Below, one piece after another: positions 1 to 11,548 of a DNA stretch of 64,000 nt. Source of the DNA: Brachypodium distachyon (lineage: Eukaryota; Streptophyta; Magnoliopsida; Poales; Poaceae); assembly GCF_000005505.3 (NCBI RefSeq), contig NC_016134.3, forward strand, positions 30,021,584 to 30,085,583, read 5' to 3'. The position numbers were made by a program, and so were the translations under genes. The notes under the pieces were generated by a model, which did no database searches, was not told where the DNA came from, and worked only from the letters and a program-made list of their open reading frames with translations. The stretch's first letter is position 1, and every line of letters starts with the position of its first letter.

Positions 1-491
1 AGCCGCTCGGCGGGAATGGCCTTCTTGGCGTAGTCCGGCAGGGCACCTCCGGAGAGCGCGGACTCGCCCTCGGACGGCGAGCTGGCCCCGTCCATGGACC
101 CGCTCCTCTTATGCCCAGCCAACCCCCCTCCTCCCCCTCCCCCCTGCAGCTGCAACCCGTCGAAGAAGGCGGCGTCGAGCGAGAGGCTCCGCACGTGCGC
201 GCCGCCCCCACACACCCCAGGCGGCCGCGGCGCGTACGATGAGGAGGAAACAGTCCCTCCATGCGTCGGAGGAAGCCCCTGCGGCGGGGCGGCGGAGGAG
301 GCCGCGGGGGCGGAGTCGTCGGAGAGGGAGGGGAAGTCGAGGTCGGAGAAGGAGAAGTCGTCGCTGTCCGGGTCCAGAAGCAGGTCAGCCGCGTCCGGGA
401 ACCGGATGAACGTCTCCGACTGTGCCCGCCGGTGGTGCCCCCGCTCTCCTCCTCCTCCAGCCGGCGCCGGCGGCGGGAACCGCGGGTCCAT
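1..491 (-). CDS. bZIP transcription factor, VIP1/RF2 type (group I), N-terminal part
   Basis: Reading the minus strand from ATG at 491 gives 163 open codons that run off the left edge, so the DNA-binding part lies outside the window. The protein starts MDPRFPPP and contains the group I bZIP signatures in order: AQSETFIRFPDA near residue 23, an acidic DPDSDDFSFSDLDFPSL stretch, RSLSLDAAFFDGLQ near residue 110, a serine-rich HKRSGSMDGASSPSEGES block, and LPDYAKKAIPAERL at the edge. In this family that last motif directly precedes the basic region. These Ser-rich motifs match the RxxS-type phosphorylation and 14-3-3 docking sites known from VIP1/RSG-like factors. That the protein is a nuclear regulator of transcription follows from the family. 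No intron is visible in this part. Which member (RF2a, RF2b or a paralogue) cannot be decided without the C-terminus. Confidence 0.85.
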   Translation of the reverse strand, partial: MDPRFPPPAPAGGGGERGHHRRAQSETFIRFPDAADLLLDPDSDDFSFSDLDFPSLSDDSAPAASSAAPPQGLPPTHGGTVSSSSYAPRPPGVCGGGAHVRSLSLDAAFFDGLQLQGGGGGGGLAGHKRSGSMDGASSPSEGESALSGGALPDYAKKAIPAER

Positions 492-2411
492 GCTGCCGCT
501 CACAGGCGAGGGCTTGTGCTCTGGGTTCGATGCCTCGATGGGGAAGAAGGTAGGTGAGCGAGGGCGTCGGGTAGCTGCTGCGGTGAGCTTGAGCTTGAGC
601 TCGTGAGGTTGGTTGGGGAAGAAGAGAAGAGGAGTAAAAGCAAGAGCTGAGTCAAGACTCAAGAGTCAAGAAGGAGGAAGCCCCGGTTCTACGCGCTGCG
701 GCTATGGACCCGGCGCACACACTTTACACCACGAGCACGGATACGAGGTGTGAATGTGTGATCGGACGGTCGTGATGGTATACGGTGTATGCGGCCGGTC
801 CATGGAGGAGGAAATGGCCGTGGAGAATCTGAGTGGACCTGGTCTATGGACCCACTTACTGGGCGCACGAATTTTACAGCCAGATGCTGCTGCGGCGCGT
901 GGGCGTGGCTTACGGAAAGGGGCGGGACCGTAATTTTTGTGTTCATATGGCGCGTGGTTCCGAGAAGAAAAAAAAGAGCAGCAGCGGCGCTGTTGGCTGT
1001 CGCTGCGGGGTCGCTGTTTGGGCATCGTTGTCGATGCGGTCAGGAGATACTGACGTGTGGGGTCGGTGCTACGTGGGGCCTAGGGAACAGTGGTACGTGG
1101 CGGGTGGACAGTGCGTCTACGCTGTTGCTTGCTGGCTTGTTGGTCTCCGCGGGAGCGTGCGGGGGGCCCCGGGAGGCAGCGACAGTTCAACACCGAGTCA
1201 ACAGCACGTTTTTGTGGGGCCGCCTTCTCAGTGACAGCGGGGCCCAGCGGCTGGTTGAGGTCCGTCTTGTCAATGACAGCGGGACCCACAAACTGGTTGA
1301 GGACTTGAGGCCCATCTCCTTGTGCCTGCAAAATTTTAGCTGCAATTTTTTGAGGATCTGTAAATTACTCGTTCTGTAGGAAAGTTGTCAATTTTGGTTA
1401 AGAAAAGATGACGCTGACAAAGACAGCGATTATGTTTGTTGAGTAATAGGAGTAATATAGGTTGTGATGAGGTTATTTGTTGCTACTTAATTAATAATTG
1501 TGGTGATGTCTCCACGACTTGTACTGTTTAATTATATATATCAGGCAGTCATATTCAAAGCCCGTTCCCTTTTTCTGATTTGAAAATCGATTGACGTTGG
1601 AAAGGAGAGGAGAAAAAGAAAGGTCTCCCAACCGCGGAGATTCTCACCATTGAAAATCCTACGGAGGTTCATTAATTAAACCATTCATAGTGATCATATC
1701 ACTTCGGTCTAACTTCTGGTCCAGTAATACACCAACTTGCAGCATGTTTTGCTTCCCCTTTGCCGCTTTTTTTTTTTTTGAGAATTACCCTTTGCCGCTT
1801 TGACAGGGCAGAAAGAGGCTGCAGCCTGCAGAGCAGCAGCAAGTCACCGCCGAAGAGAGGCCAAAAGCCCATCCTTTCTCTGCTTGTCAAAGGCAGAGGC
1901 CCAAGGCCGACGGGAAGGCTGGAAATGGAAATCTGTGTATTGGACCGAGACAGCTGATGGGCTGGACCAAGTCGAGCTAGGCTCGGCCCGATGACGATGA
2001 AGCGTGGCTTTTGGATGGTTCGCTCCTGGGCTCTCGAGCGGTCCAGCCGCCGCCAGCTCGGGTTTGCATTGGGCTCGGCCCGTGCATCCGTCCACCCTCA
2101 CTTGTACAGTAATATCTCGACCCTTAAAAAAACGTTTTTGTGCATATAAGTAGTTAAGTACAAACACGCAATAGAGTCCGAATACGTGCACGTACGTAGC
2201 CGTAGGTGTAGCTAAAATGCAATCACAGACTCACAGTACAGTAGCAATTTTGCTCTATTAGATAAGTGTACGATCTCTCATGTATGGGGCGCACACATTT
2301 TTGTATACTACCAAAACAACGAACTTGGAGATCGAAATGATCGGTGCAGGATTTATGCATACCACTACAACATCTAGAAATTAACCTCCTTCGTCGAGGG
2401 CAGCACATGCA
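492..2411. other. Intergenic: leader and upstream region of the bZIP gene, downstream region of the Pro-rich gene
   Basis: The 492-620 part is a pyrimidine-rich leader on the minus strand and is probably the bZIP 5' UTR. Between 690 and 1370 the sequence is GC-rich, so several open frames overlap on both strands, but none shows a recognisable domain or codon pattern. 1380-2400 is AT-rich. I see no gene, tRNA or clear transposon here. Confidence 0.5.
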
Positions 2412-3296
2412 TCAGTTGTGCCCTGGGACTGGGACCGGCGGAGGCAGGATCGGGAGCTCAGGCGACGACGAGCGCCGCCGTTCGTCGTCCTCAGGCTTCG
2501 CCGTCGCGACGGCGTCGCCCGGGAAGGACGCCAGTGTAGGAGGCCACTGATCGCTGCCGCCAGGCGCTGGGTGCGCCCACGACGGCATCGGAGGCGGGTG
2601 GAACGGGAACGGCGGCAGCGGCGGCCAGTGGTCCGGCTGCGGCCATGCCGGGAACGGCGGCCAGTGGTTGTTGCCTGGCTCTGGCTCTGGCCATGCCGGG
2701 ACCGGCGGCCACTGCTTGCCCGGCTCCGGCTGCGGCCATGTCGGGAACGGCGGCCACTTGTTGCCCGGTTCGGGCTGCGGCCAAGCCGGGATAGGCGGCG
2801 GGTTGAAGGGCGGGCACTTGTTTCCAGGTTCTGGCTGTGGCCATGCGGGGACCGGCGGCGGGTTGAACGGCGGCAGCGGGGGCCACTTGTTGTCCCCGTC
2901 TTCGGGACGCGGGCCCCACGCCGGGAACGGCGGCCACCGGTTGTCCGGGTCCGGGCTCTCCGGTGCCGGCGGCGAGAGGTCGCCGTGGTGGTGGCCATGG
3001 CCGCCGCCGCCACTGTGCTTCGGCGTGGGCGGCGCCTTCTTAGGGTGGTCCTTCTCCTTCTTCTTCTTTAGAACGACGTCCTCCTCCTCCTTCTCCTTCG
3101 GTGCTGGTGCCACCTCGGCAACGCGATGGCTGCTTCTCGGTGCGGCGCCGTCGCCATGGCCGGAGGAGGAGACGGCGTGCGAGTCCGAGAGTGGCCTCGC
3201 GGCGGCGACGCGGCACGGCGAGAGCGTGAGCAACAACCCGACGGCGAGGAAGAAGATTAAGGCCGACAGATATGCCATATTATTCTTCATATGCAA
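2412..3296 (-). CDS. Secreted Pro/Trp-rich repeat protein, probable cell-wall protein
   Basis: A single-exon frame of 294 residues. An N-terminal hydrophobic segment (MAYLSALIFFLAVGLLLTL, about residues 7-25) ends at an AAA-type cleavage site, so the product should enter the secretory pathway. Met1, Met3 and Met7 are all possible starts; Met7 gives the cleanest signal peptide. After a Lys/Glu-rich charged segment (about 65-95) and a His/Gly-rich patch comes a modular region (about 110-250) built from variants of a WPPFPAWPQPEPGNK unit, with at least five copies of the PAWPQPEPGN core. This resembles grass Pro-rich or hydroxyproline-rich wall proteins, but I do not recognise a named family. 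A cell-wall location is inferred from signal peptide plus composition. A TATA box lies about 145 bp upstream. The long open frames on the opposite strand are by-products of the high GC content. Confidence 0.72.
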   Translation of the reverse strand: MHMKNNMAYLSALIFFLAVGLLLTLSPCRVAAARPLSDSHAVSSSGHGDGAAPRSSHRVAEVAPAPKEKEEEDVVLKKKKEKDHPKKAPPTPKHSGGGGHGHHHGDLSPPAPESPDPDNRWPPFPAWGPRPEDGDNKWPPLPPFNPPPVPAWPQPEPGNKCPPFNPPPIPAWPQPEPGNKWPPFPTWPQPEPGKQWPPVPAWPEPEPGNNHWPPFPAWPQPDHWPPLPPFPFHPPPMPSWAHPAPGGSDQWPPTLASFPGDAVATAKPEDDERRRSSSPELPILPPPVPVPGHN

Positions 3297-3440
3297 TCTC
3301 CTATACGCGACTACTCGACGCCGCTCTAGCTAAGCTCTATAGCTTCTTGATGCCACCATGCATGTGTTGCATTGGCTATATTAATCTACAGCAACTTAAT
3401 TATCTTCTGGTGCATGCCATCATGCATGATATAGAGTTGC

Positions 3441-3449
3441 ATTTATATA
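3441..3449 (-). promoter_or_regulatory. TATA box of the Pro-rich protein gene
   Basis: TATATAAAT on the minus strand, about 145 bp upstream of the first ATG. CATGCATG-type RY motifs, which are typical of seed-expressed promoters, lie at about 3356-3364 and 3419-3428. That places the inferred transcription start near 3410-3420, and at least one RY motif would then lie in the leader. Confidence 0.5.
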
Positions 3450-5291
3450 CAAGTACGCATTGGGACTGATTTGGCTTCGGTGAGATGAAGAAGAGGAAAA
3501 GTTAGTTTTACCGTGTGGTAATTGAATTTGGTACTAACACGTTATTGTGATCTTCTAGATATTGGCCTGTTTTACTTTGTTGAATTTAGACGCACGGCGT
3601 TAGTGATCGACCAATGGGTTGTTGGTGGGCGTGAAGGTGACATGCATTTGCAAAGATTTGAAGACTTGAGGCGCGTGAGTCAAAAAAAAATTCACTGATC
3701 TTATGCATATATGGCCGGTGTGGTCGTGTGGATATGTCAAAGAGATCATATTGTCTCTCTCTCTTTCCAAAATCTTGTGTTGTGGCCACAGTAATTCTTC
3801 ACGAGTGCGCGCACTAGCATGTTGATTAATTTGAGATGAGTGGTTGGCATGCACTATAAAGTCTACCACAATATATATAATGGTGGAGTGGGGAGAAAGA
3901 AATTAAATGGTAAAATTGCGTGACGGTTGTGCCTGTGGTCTGCGGGCGGTCGTCTTGGTGGCCAGGGTTGTGAGGCGTTGGCGTCGTGCGGTATTGCGCG
4001 GCTCGCGTTGCAAGCATAGGGGTTGTTGGGGCGGCTGTGTCCGATCGGGTTGTGTTTGTGGTGCAACTTTTGGCCTATACATACTAGCTAGTGCACTACC
4101 AACCACACACTGCACCGTGAGTAACCAGGAGATGGTAGCTGTTGTGCCTGGCAAGGATATATACAGAAGGATGGGGTCTCGACATGACGTGACTTAATAC
4201 TCTGTACATGATATGTGTGTCTATTAATTTAGCGAAAACACCAATAGTGTAACTCAACACAAATATCAAAGCAACATCTCGGCGGTACATCTTCCTGGCC
4301 GGGGTAGTAGACGATCGAACAAAATAAATCATGGGTGAATAACCGCCATGCATGGCTGCCGCGCTGGCTCATTCCTGGCCGCGGAGTACGCCGCGGAGAA
4401 TACCAACAAGAGAAGGACAAATTGTAAATGTAAGGAATTGCATCAAGTGGTATCCTAATTAAGTATGGTGTCCAGAATTTCCACTTGTGCATACCCTCAA
4501 AACTTGTACTGTTCATGCCCATGGTTTTGGTTTAGTCTGTGGGCAAGGTGATAAGTCATTTAGGTGCAAAGTTTCAGGTTGTTGAGATTTATAGCTTTGA
4601 ATTTGATCAAGTTTGTAAATCTGTCAGAAACTCATTTGGCCATGTGCTCAAATTTTGTACTTGGCAGCGCATCATGTTTTTGTACATTTGGATTCAGAGT
4701 GTTGAGATGGTTCAAATGGTTGTGGTCTCATACTTTTATGTATTTTAAGAAAGTTTGAAAGCATTTGAACCAATCTGGCTGAATTTTGAATCTGAAACTT
4801 CTCTAAACTTTTGAACCAAAGTGGAAAATATTTATCTATAAAGTTGTCATGAATGGTCCAAATATTCTAAGGGAATTTTTCAAAGCAAAAACTTTGCATA
4901 CAATCATGAAACATTTTTCTCTGATTATATAAAAGCAGCAAACTATTTAGATAAATTATTTAAATATTGTTTTGATCCGAAATGCAGAGTACTATAAATA
5001 TGCTCGACCGTGCTTTCACTCAGAATTTGTTTAATTGGTTTTACATTCTATTTGTATTGAATATTGATTAAGGGATTAGGAAGGTGTGGAAATTGGGGTG
5101 TTGATTATTAGGGATTTAGAGTTTTTTCAAATGTGTAGTTTGGTATTGTTTATCAAGACACGGTAAAACAGAGATAAAGAAATGTTTTCATTTTAAAAGA
5201 TTTTCAAACTCCAAACAAAAGCCTCTAATTCAAAAACTTCAAATAAAATCCAGCAATGGCTTAAATCTGAATGATTCCAATTGAAATCTAA
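3450..5291. other. Intergenic region without recognisable genes
   Basis: AT-rich sequence with only short spurious frames. I see no domain, tRNA or complete transposon. Confidence 0.5.
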
Positions 5292-5424
5292 TACTTCCAA
5301 ATTTTGACTAAATTAAGGAGGTCGCAACTTTGACTAAATTTGAATGCATCTATACACTAAGTCATGTGTAGATACATCCAAATTTTGACAAACTTGAGAC
5401 ATATTTATTTGGACGGAGTGAGTA
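5292..5424. mobile_element. Eroded Stowaway-like MITE
   Basis: The right end reads TTGGACGGAGTGAGTA, close to the inverse of the usual CTCCGTCC Stowaway terminus. The interior carries the usual facing ACTTTGACTAAATTTG and AAATTTTGACAAACTTG segments. The left terminus (TACTTCC) is degraded, so the left boundary is uncertain. Confidence 0.4.
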
Positions 5425-6029
5425 AGATTTTGGAAAGAAGGCAAATTTTCACTTTGTTAATATAGATTTTTTTGAAAATTAGAAAATTAGGGTGTGACAG
5501 GTAGTAGACAATGGAACAAAAATCAAGGACGAATGACTGCCATGGCCGCCGTGGTCATTCTCAGCCGTTGTTCCATTTTGGGCCGCCCTGCGCCCCGGGA
5601 AGCACGCCTCCCCCAGGATGCTCTACGCGTATTTGCGCCGATGTGTGCGTCACGCGTGCTCAGGCCTTCGGCCCACGCCCTCATCACCTGATCCCGCCTA
5701 AAATGCGTCTGCCAGGCGCTAATACGCCGTCCTAGGTCCTACATGGCCCCGCGCCTGCTCCTGCATGCATTGACCATGTGACCGGCAACCGCGCGAGAAA
5801 AAAAAAGATTACTAACTTAACAGGGCTGCAAGTGAAACCATTTGACAACTAATCTAGCTACGGAGTAGTACAATTTTTTTTCTTGACAGCAACTAATCTG
5901 GTCACGTAGGAGTAGACAGCTAGACTACAGGGCGGCGGAACGTACTCTCTGTCTAGGTCTTCTCATTTCTTCTCCCCACCCACCTCGCTTCCTCCGCCGC
6001 ACACAGGAGAGGATTCGTGCCCCATCGAA
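5425..6029 (+). promoter_or_regulatory. Upstream region and leader of the PHD-finger gene
   Basis: The GC-rich block at about 5510-5770 shows no coding signature. The pyrimidine-rich stretch at about 5950-6029 directly before the ATG looks like a 5' UTR. I do not see a convincing TATA box. Confidence 0.35.
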
Positions 6030-9000
6030 ATGGTAAGCTCCAATCTCTCTCTCTCTCTCTCTCTAATTGGAGTGGAACGCTCAGATCTAGCTGGATCGGT
6101 GCTCGCCTGCTCGGCTGCTACTGAAGAGCGAAGATACGATTATTCACTTGTTCTTCCGCTCTGCTAGTTAGGTTAGGTGTAGGTGGTGCAGGCTTAGCTT
6201 AAACCTATTCCCACCGATCACCCCGTTCTTCCACTCCGCTGCTAGCTCCCGCCGAATGTTTTGGCCTCGGATGCTCCTGCTCATCTGCTGGAAGGAAGAT
6301 TTGGGCGTTTCGCCAGGGATTTAATCAACCGTCTCAGTTAATTAAACGGTTTCGATCTATCGGCCGGTCTCTCCCAAGACCTCGCAAATTAAAGAATCAA
6401 GCTTGCCAATGGAGGGGAATTCTTTTCGTCAGTAACCTAATTATATGATTACTTATATATGCTGCTGTCATGAGTCATGACGACAGGGCAGGGCTGTGTC
6501 AATCTTCACATTTAGCTTAAGCTCTACTTGTTGTATTCTCCTTCAAGTAATTAGTACAGGCGGCCGGGGATCGTCGCCCCGCGGTGATTACCTAAAAAAT
6601 CAAGGAGGAAGCACCGAAGCACATAGATAGATAGCTTGTTCATGCTGGCAATGGTATGCAGCTCACTGCCTGATGGCAGTGGGGAATGGAACCGCTGATA
6701 TGACCTTGCCCAGGATGGGTACTGCAATGCAAGCTGACAAACAGATCGAGCTCCACGATGGGCGAGAGATCAAGAGCTTTCTGATGGCGCGAGTGCGCGA
6801 GTTTAGGAGGATAGAAGACCAGTACACACTTGGGCTGTGTTTTGTTTTAGCCAAAGCCTACCAGCCCTACCTCAACAAACATTGAGCTAGTCAATATTTT
6901 AGCTAAAGGTTTTTTGCTTGAAATATTGGCTAGCTAGTTGATCCGATTCTTTTTATATCTACGCGCAGGATTTGGTGTGCGACGTGTGTGGAGACTCAGG
7001 CTTCACAAGCACTCTGCTGCTCTGCCGCAACTGCAAGAACACCGCCAGGCACCGGTAAGTCCCATGTTTATTCTGTTGGGTTCATTATGTCCCATGTTTG
7101 TCTATTTGTATTTTTATATAAAGCAAAATACTTGTTTTTAATTAGTTCAGCAACAAGACATATATGGATTTTCGGTCCATCGCCTGTGATGGACGTGGTT
7201 CTCCTAAATTGTAATGCTTTTACTTCTTAATACATCCCTTTTCACCTGAAAAAAAAACAAATGTATGGATTTTTGTTGGGCTTCTGCCCGGAATAATGTA
7301 GCTCTTTCGTGGCAGTAGTGAGAGGATCTTGGCCTCTCACCTGTTTTGTAAATACCGTTCTTTCTTTATTAATGAAATGGCAAACCATGCATTTACCCTT
7401 TTTTAAAAAGACACATATGGATCGATTTAGCTAGAGTAGCATTTTGTAAAAGTTTATAATGCTCAAATCCTTTGCCGGTCTAGGGAACCATTGGATCTCC
7501 ATCCAAATGTTAACTTTTCTTTGTATTAGGTATGTTGCATGTTCTGTTTGAAGTGGATTGTGATAATATAGCTTCGTCTTCTACCAGATTTATCTATTTT
7601 ATAGCATTTTGTTGGGCTAAGGACTTCTCTCCCTGATTTTGTGACTATTTTTACACAAAATTATAAAGTATGTTTAGGACGGCACCAATTCAACGACCCT
7701 CCATATTCCTCAATTTTTGTCTGGGTAATATTAGGTTTAGGTTGCATCTAGTGTTTTGTGTTGAGGTAGACTATGATAATCTAGCTTTTATAGTTGACAG
7801 ATTCTACAGTACCCAATACTCCGCACGGATTAAATGGAGTATTAGGGAAGGTCATACTTGACTTTTCACATTAGTAGAAAAATAAATCAGAAGAATTAGA
7901 GTACGTTCCCGATCCGGTCGTCCAGCCGCCTGCTCCCAGCACGCGCCGGCGACCGCCCTGCTCCTAGCACGCGCCAGCGGCCGCCCTCCTCCCAGCACAC
8001 GTCGCCTTCATCTGCTGCCTCGCTCTCGTCTCCGATTGAGCACCTGCAGCTATTCTCCGACAGAGGATTGGAAGTCAAATAGTTCCTTGTTTCTCTGTCT
8101 GTATCATACTCCTAGGTCTCCTCCCCTAGTCCCAAATTTTAGAATCGCAAGAAATTGCAAGAACCAAATCCAAACCTGACAAAAATCAAACCATCTCGAC
8201 GTGCACTGAACTACCAAGCCACCACAACAACAGTTCATCGGATCCCCACATTAGAGTGCTTCAGTGCCAGCGGTGCTACCATACCTCCTTGTGCTCTGCA
8301 AGCACAAGCGAATCCAAGTTTAGCACCAAGTTTCAGCTCCCATTGCCACCTCTCAACCTTCCATGTAGCATGCATCGCACAGCTGCTGCAGGAGCCGGGG
8401 AGAGGAAAAAGAGAAGAATTAATGGAGCAGGAGCAGGCGCGGGAGGTGTACACGGAGTGCCTGCGCCCTGAGGAATGACGCGGCGAAGATGGGCACCTAC
8501 GCCTCCGACGGCTGCTGCGAGTACACCCTGCCTGACGTCCACACCGCTGGACCGCACCACACGCCAATGTTTCCCCCCGCCACCTCTGTTCCCTGCACAC
8601 CACGGGGCTACAACATGCACATGGCGATGTCTGCAGGCGCGGGGGTCATCAACGGGATTGCCTGAGGTCAGCGGAAGGGAATCGACGGGGAGAGAAGGGC
8701 GGGAGGCGCGCTGCGGCGGCGGAGGGCGCTCGGGAGTCGGTCTGACGCAGTGTTGACGGAGGCAATGGAGGTGGTGTGCGGCAGCGAAGTGAATCGACAG
8801 GGAGAGAACTGGGGAATGGGGATTGGGGAAGGAGAGCGACAGGAAAGGGGAACTTTTTTGTTTACGTTTTTACCCCTGTTCGAGAATACTCCGTCGTAAT
8901 GCTCCACAGACCCAAATGATAGTATCAGGGAGTAGCAACTTATCTGAACCATTAGATCAAATGAAACGGACGGTCCTAATTAATTTCGGGTTACCGTAGA

Positions 9001-9473
9001 AAATCTCTTATAGTTAGGTTTTATGTATTCATACTGCTAGGTTATCCAAGTTTTTCCTGCTTTCTTGGCAATTTTTGGAATCAAAATATAAAATAAGTTC
9101 AGCACTACACAACACAACTAGATTTACACAATGTTTCACACTGATCCAACATTAATTATGGTCTCTAACATCTGTTCATAAAGGTATTTTTCAGCTACTA
9201 ACATATGTTCTCATAAATGTATTTTCTGTTATATGCATGTATCATGCATAACGATGTCTAGGGTTAAGTGCTATCGCCTACTAATAATATTATATATCAA
9301 GATGAGATTTATCTTTTACTTAACACGTTTTGTGGTTTTGTAGATATTGCTTTGATAAGGTGATTTTTGATCCTGTGCGAGAGTGGTTGTGCAATGCCTG
9401 CCAGCCACGCATTCCGATACTCATGGAACTGCCTTTTGTCACGCCTGCTTCTGGACCCAGGAGAACACCGTGA
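6030..9473 (+). CDS. Short PHD-finger protein (three exons), frameshifted C-terminus
   Basis: Exons are 6030-6032 (ATG only, donor GTAAGC), 6969-7054 and 9344-9473, all with GT-AG junctions and frame kept across both introns, giving 72 residues. Residues 5-49 are a complete Cys4-His-Cys3 PHD finger: C5, C8, C20, C23, H29, C32, C46, C49, with the typical Trp two residues before C46. PHD fingers of this kind read histone tails; related short plant PHD proteins (AIPP2/PAIPP2 type) act in chromatin complexes, so a nuclear role is inferred. Compared with two exon-3 copies at 27997-28216 and 29675-29888, this copy lacks one C near 9457. The frame therefore ends at TGA 9471-9473 instead of continuing to a RKPSIRLDPKTWEL tail that would stop at 9562. 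It may be a functional short form or an early pseudogene. Intron 1 (6033-6968) and intron 2 (7055-9343) are large. Confidence 0.75.
8427..8665 (+). pseudogene. Zinc-finger homeodomain (ZF-HD/MIF) gene fragment inside PHD intron 2
   Basis: The plus strand encodes a VYTECLR segment and then, after a short insertion that changes frame, LRNDAAKMGTYASDGCCEY followed by a Pro/His-rich tail ending in INGIA and a stop at 8663-8665. The pattern Y-x-E-C-x-x-N-x-A-A-x-x-G-x-x-x-x-D-G-C-x-E matches the start of the ZF-HD dimerisation zinc finger. The His after Asn is replaced by Asp, and the downstream CAACGCHR half is absent. It is therefore a broken fragment with no visible homeodomain. The local sequence is GC-rich compared with the surrounding intron, which suggests a captured or transposed piece. 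Confidence 0.5.
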
Positions 9474-9562
9474 TGCCAGAGGCCCAGCCCGTGCTGGAGG
9501 AGAGGCCCAATCGGATCCGCAAGCCTAGTATCCGCTTGGACCCCAAGACTTGGGAGCTGTGA

Positions 9563-11548
9563 TCGAGAGCGTGCGGCGGCAACTTAAAGGGAAGAGTTAG
9601 CAACATAGCATGATTCAGTTGTCAGTGATTTGTTTTTAAATTCTGGAACTTCTTGAACCTCCATGCTTCTTCCCCTATCTGTCGAGTGATTAGCTCGATC
9701 TCCCTTGTTTGCTGCCAATTCTAGACATTGAAACATTCCATTCTGATGTCGGGGCGTATAGCACTTTGCCCCCTTGTTTCCCTCCGTGTCTTCTCCTATT
9801 GGGTTTCTCCTGTTACTAGGTTTTTCGAGGGAAACAGGGTTCTTGTAATACACATATGATACTAATGCACTGGGCAGGTGTTACGATCTCTTTTTGGAGG
9901 GAAAATATGTTCTATTTGTCGTAAGTCAAACTTTTAAAGTTTGATCAAATTTATAGAAAGAATTATCAACACACATGCATCTAGTTTTATTAAATTTGTC
10001 ATGATATATATCTTTGTACTATATATGCTAATTTGATACCGTAGAAATTGGTATATTTTTCTACAAAACTATGGTCAGACTTCTAAAAAATTGGCTAGCA
10101 ACAAAACTAAAACTTCTTATAAAAAGGAATGAAGGGAGTACGTCCCATTCCCTCAGAGAATGCGTGCAAAGTCATTGGCATATCCCGCGTTATTCAAACC
10201 TCAAGAATGGCTTGTATGGAAACGACTAATTTCCTGCTTTAAAATAGGGGACTCTTTGTGTCCGTGTGGTCTCTAACCGCACAAATCTGATCAATAGAGA
10301 CAATTTTCCAAATTGGATTCTAAAATCAAAGTCAGCATATGGTACATTCGCGTGATTCAGTTTGAGCAACAGAACGCATGGAATCACACCCAATATTGCA
10401 CACGTTTTTTGTTGAAGTTCAAATTTCAGGACGTGCAATTCACTCAACTTTGAAACAACTAAATTAATGAAACCGCTATTAATTAGATGGTTCATCTAAA
10501 TTCCTAATGTGGAATTATTCTCCTTCTCTCTTGCATATGATGCAAACGAATTTGACTTCCTAGACAAGCATAATCAACCAGGTGCAAGATCAGATTTCAT
10601 GGAATATATACGATTGCAAGGAAATTTGCAAGATATAGCAAGCAAAGCCTGAAACAGCTCAAGCATCTCTGTTTTCTAGCAGCATTAGAGCACACGTTTA
10701 CATGATCAAAGTCAGGCCAAAGCTACATAAATAGACCATACGGAAACCGAATTGGAGCCGCGCTTTTCCTTTGAATCAACATCTGAAAGGTTTCGAAAGG
10801 TTTCATGCTAATCTAATGAAACCACATAAACTCTGCCCAAATTAGAAAAAAACAAACAATGATCAGAGACAGTGCTTTGAAAGCTAGACAATGCAACATA
10901 GCATTAATAATTTCTGTAGAAATTACGTTTGCCCAATCAAATTAACAGGGGCACTCGTATAGGAAAATCAGATCCGGCAATTTTACAGATTTACACATGA
11001 ATTCTCTTATATCATATGCCGGTACTCCTAGCCTGTTGATCTTTTTTGCAGGAAAAGAGAGAACTACTAACCAGAAACAATAAAGATATGTTGTGACTCA
11101 CCCCCTTCGCATGGACAGGAATTTGCATAAAGATCTTCAATATGCATGCGGGATTCAGAATTTCAGATCTTACTGAAATTTGTCATATGTAGAATTCTAG
11201 ACCTACCCTTTTGCATATGATGCAAAGGATTTGTAGTGCACAATAACCAAAAATTAGACAACACAAGACAGCTCTACTGATAATTTGACTATATGTAGAC
11301 ATGCAAGACCATATTTCATGGAATACGCACTGAAGATAATAATCAAGATAGCAAGCAAAGCATGAAATATCTCAAGTATCTCCGTTATGTTTCCTCCCGG
11401 CATCAGAACACACATTTAACAGTCATAAAGAGAGGATCAATGTCTCAAAGTTGTCATGCTTGAAAATCAGATTGCTTCCAAGTTCAGTGACCTCCTGATT
11501 TCCAATCCAAGAGCAGGATGCCTCACAAAAGGATCCTTTATAGAAAAA
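9563..11548. other. Region between PHD exon 3 and the 3' end of F-box gene A
   Basis: This stretch is present in both arms of the inverted duplication, and the part near PHD exon 3 is present a third time in the tandem repeat. It contains a partial MITE (9896-10140). An 89-codon frame at 10226-10495 recurs in the copies but has no recognisable features. The part near 11548 is the probable 3' UTR of F-box gene A. Confidence 0.5.
9896..10140. mobile_element. Partial Stowaway/Mariner-type MITE
   Basis: The right end GAATGAAGGGAGTA is a Stowaway-like terminus, and the AT-rich interior has the facing AAACTTTTAAAGTTTGATCA and TGGTCAGACTT segments. The other terminus (TTGGAGGGAAAATATG) does not pair well. 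Copies lie at about 27405-27662 and 29070-29325 as part of the larger duplications. Confidence 0.45.

Noticed and set aside
2418..3333. Plus-strand frames of about 220 codons over the Pro-rich gene
   Set aside because: Low-complexity Arg/Gly shadows of the repeat coding sequence. The minus frame has a signal peptide and a TATA box.
10226..10495. An 89-codon frame on the minus strand that recurs at 27050-27319 and, shortened, at 28796-29014
   Set aside because: All copies lie inside the duplicated arms, so similarity follows from duplication alone. The matching region downstream of F-box D (near 52740) does not keep the frame, and no domain or start context supports a gene.
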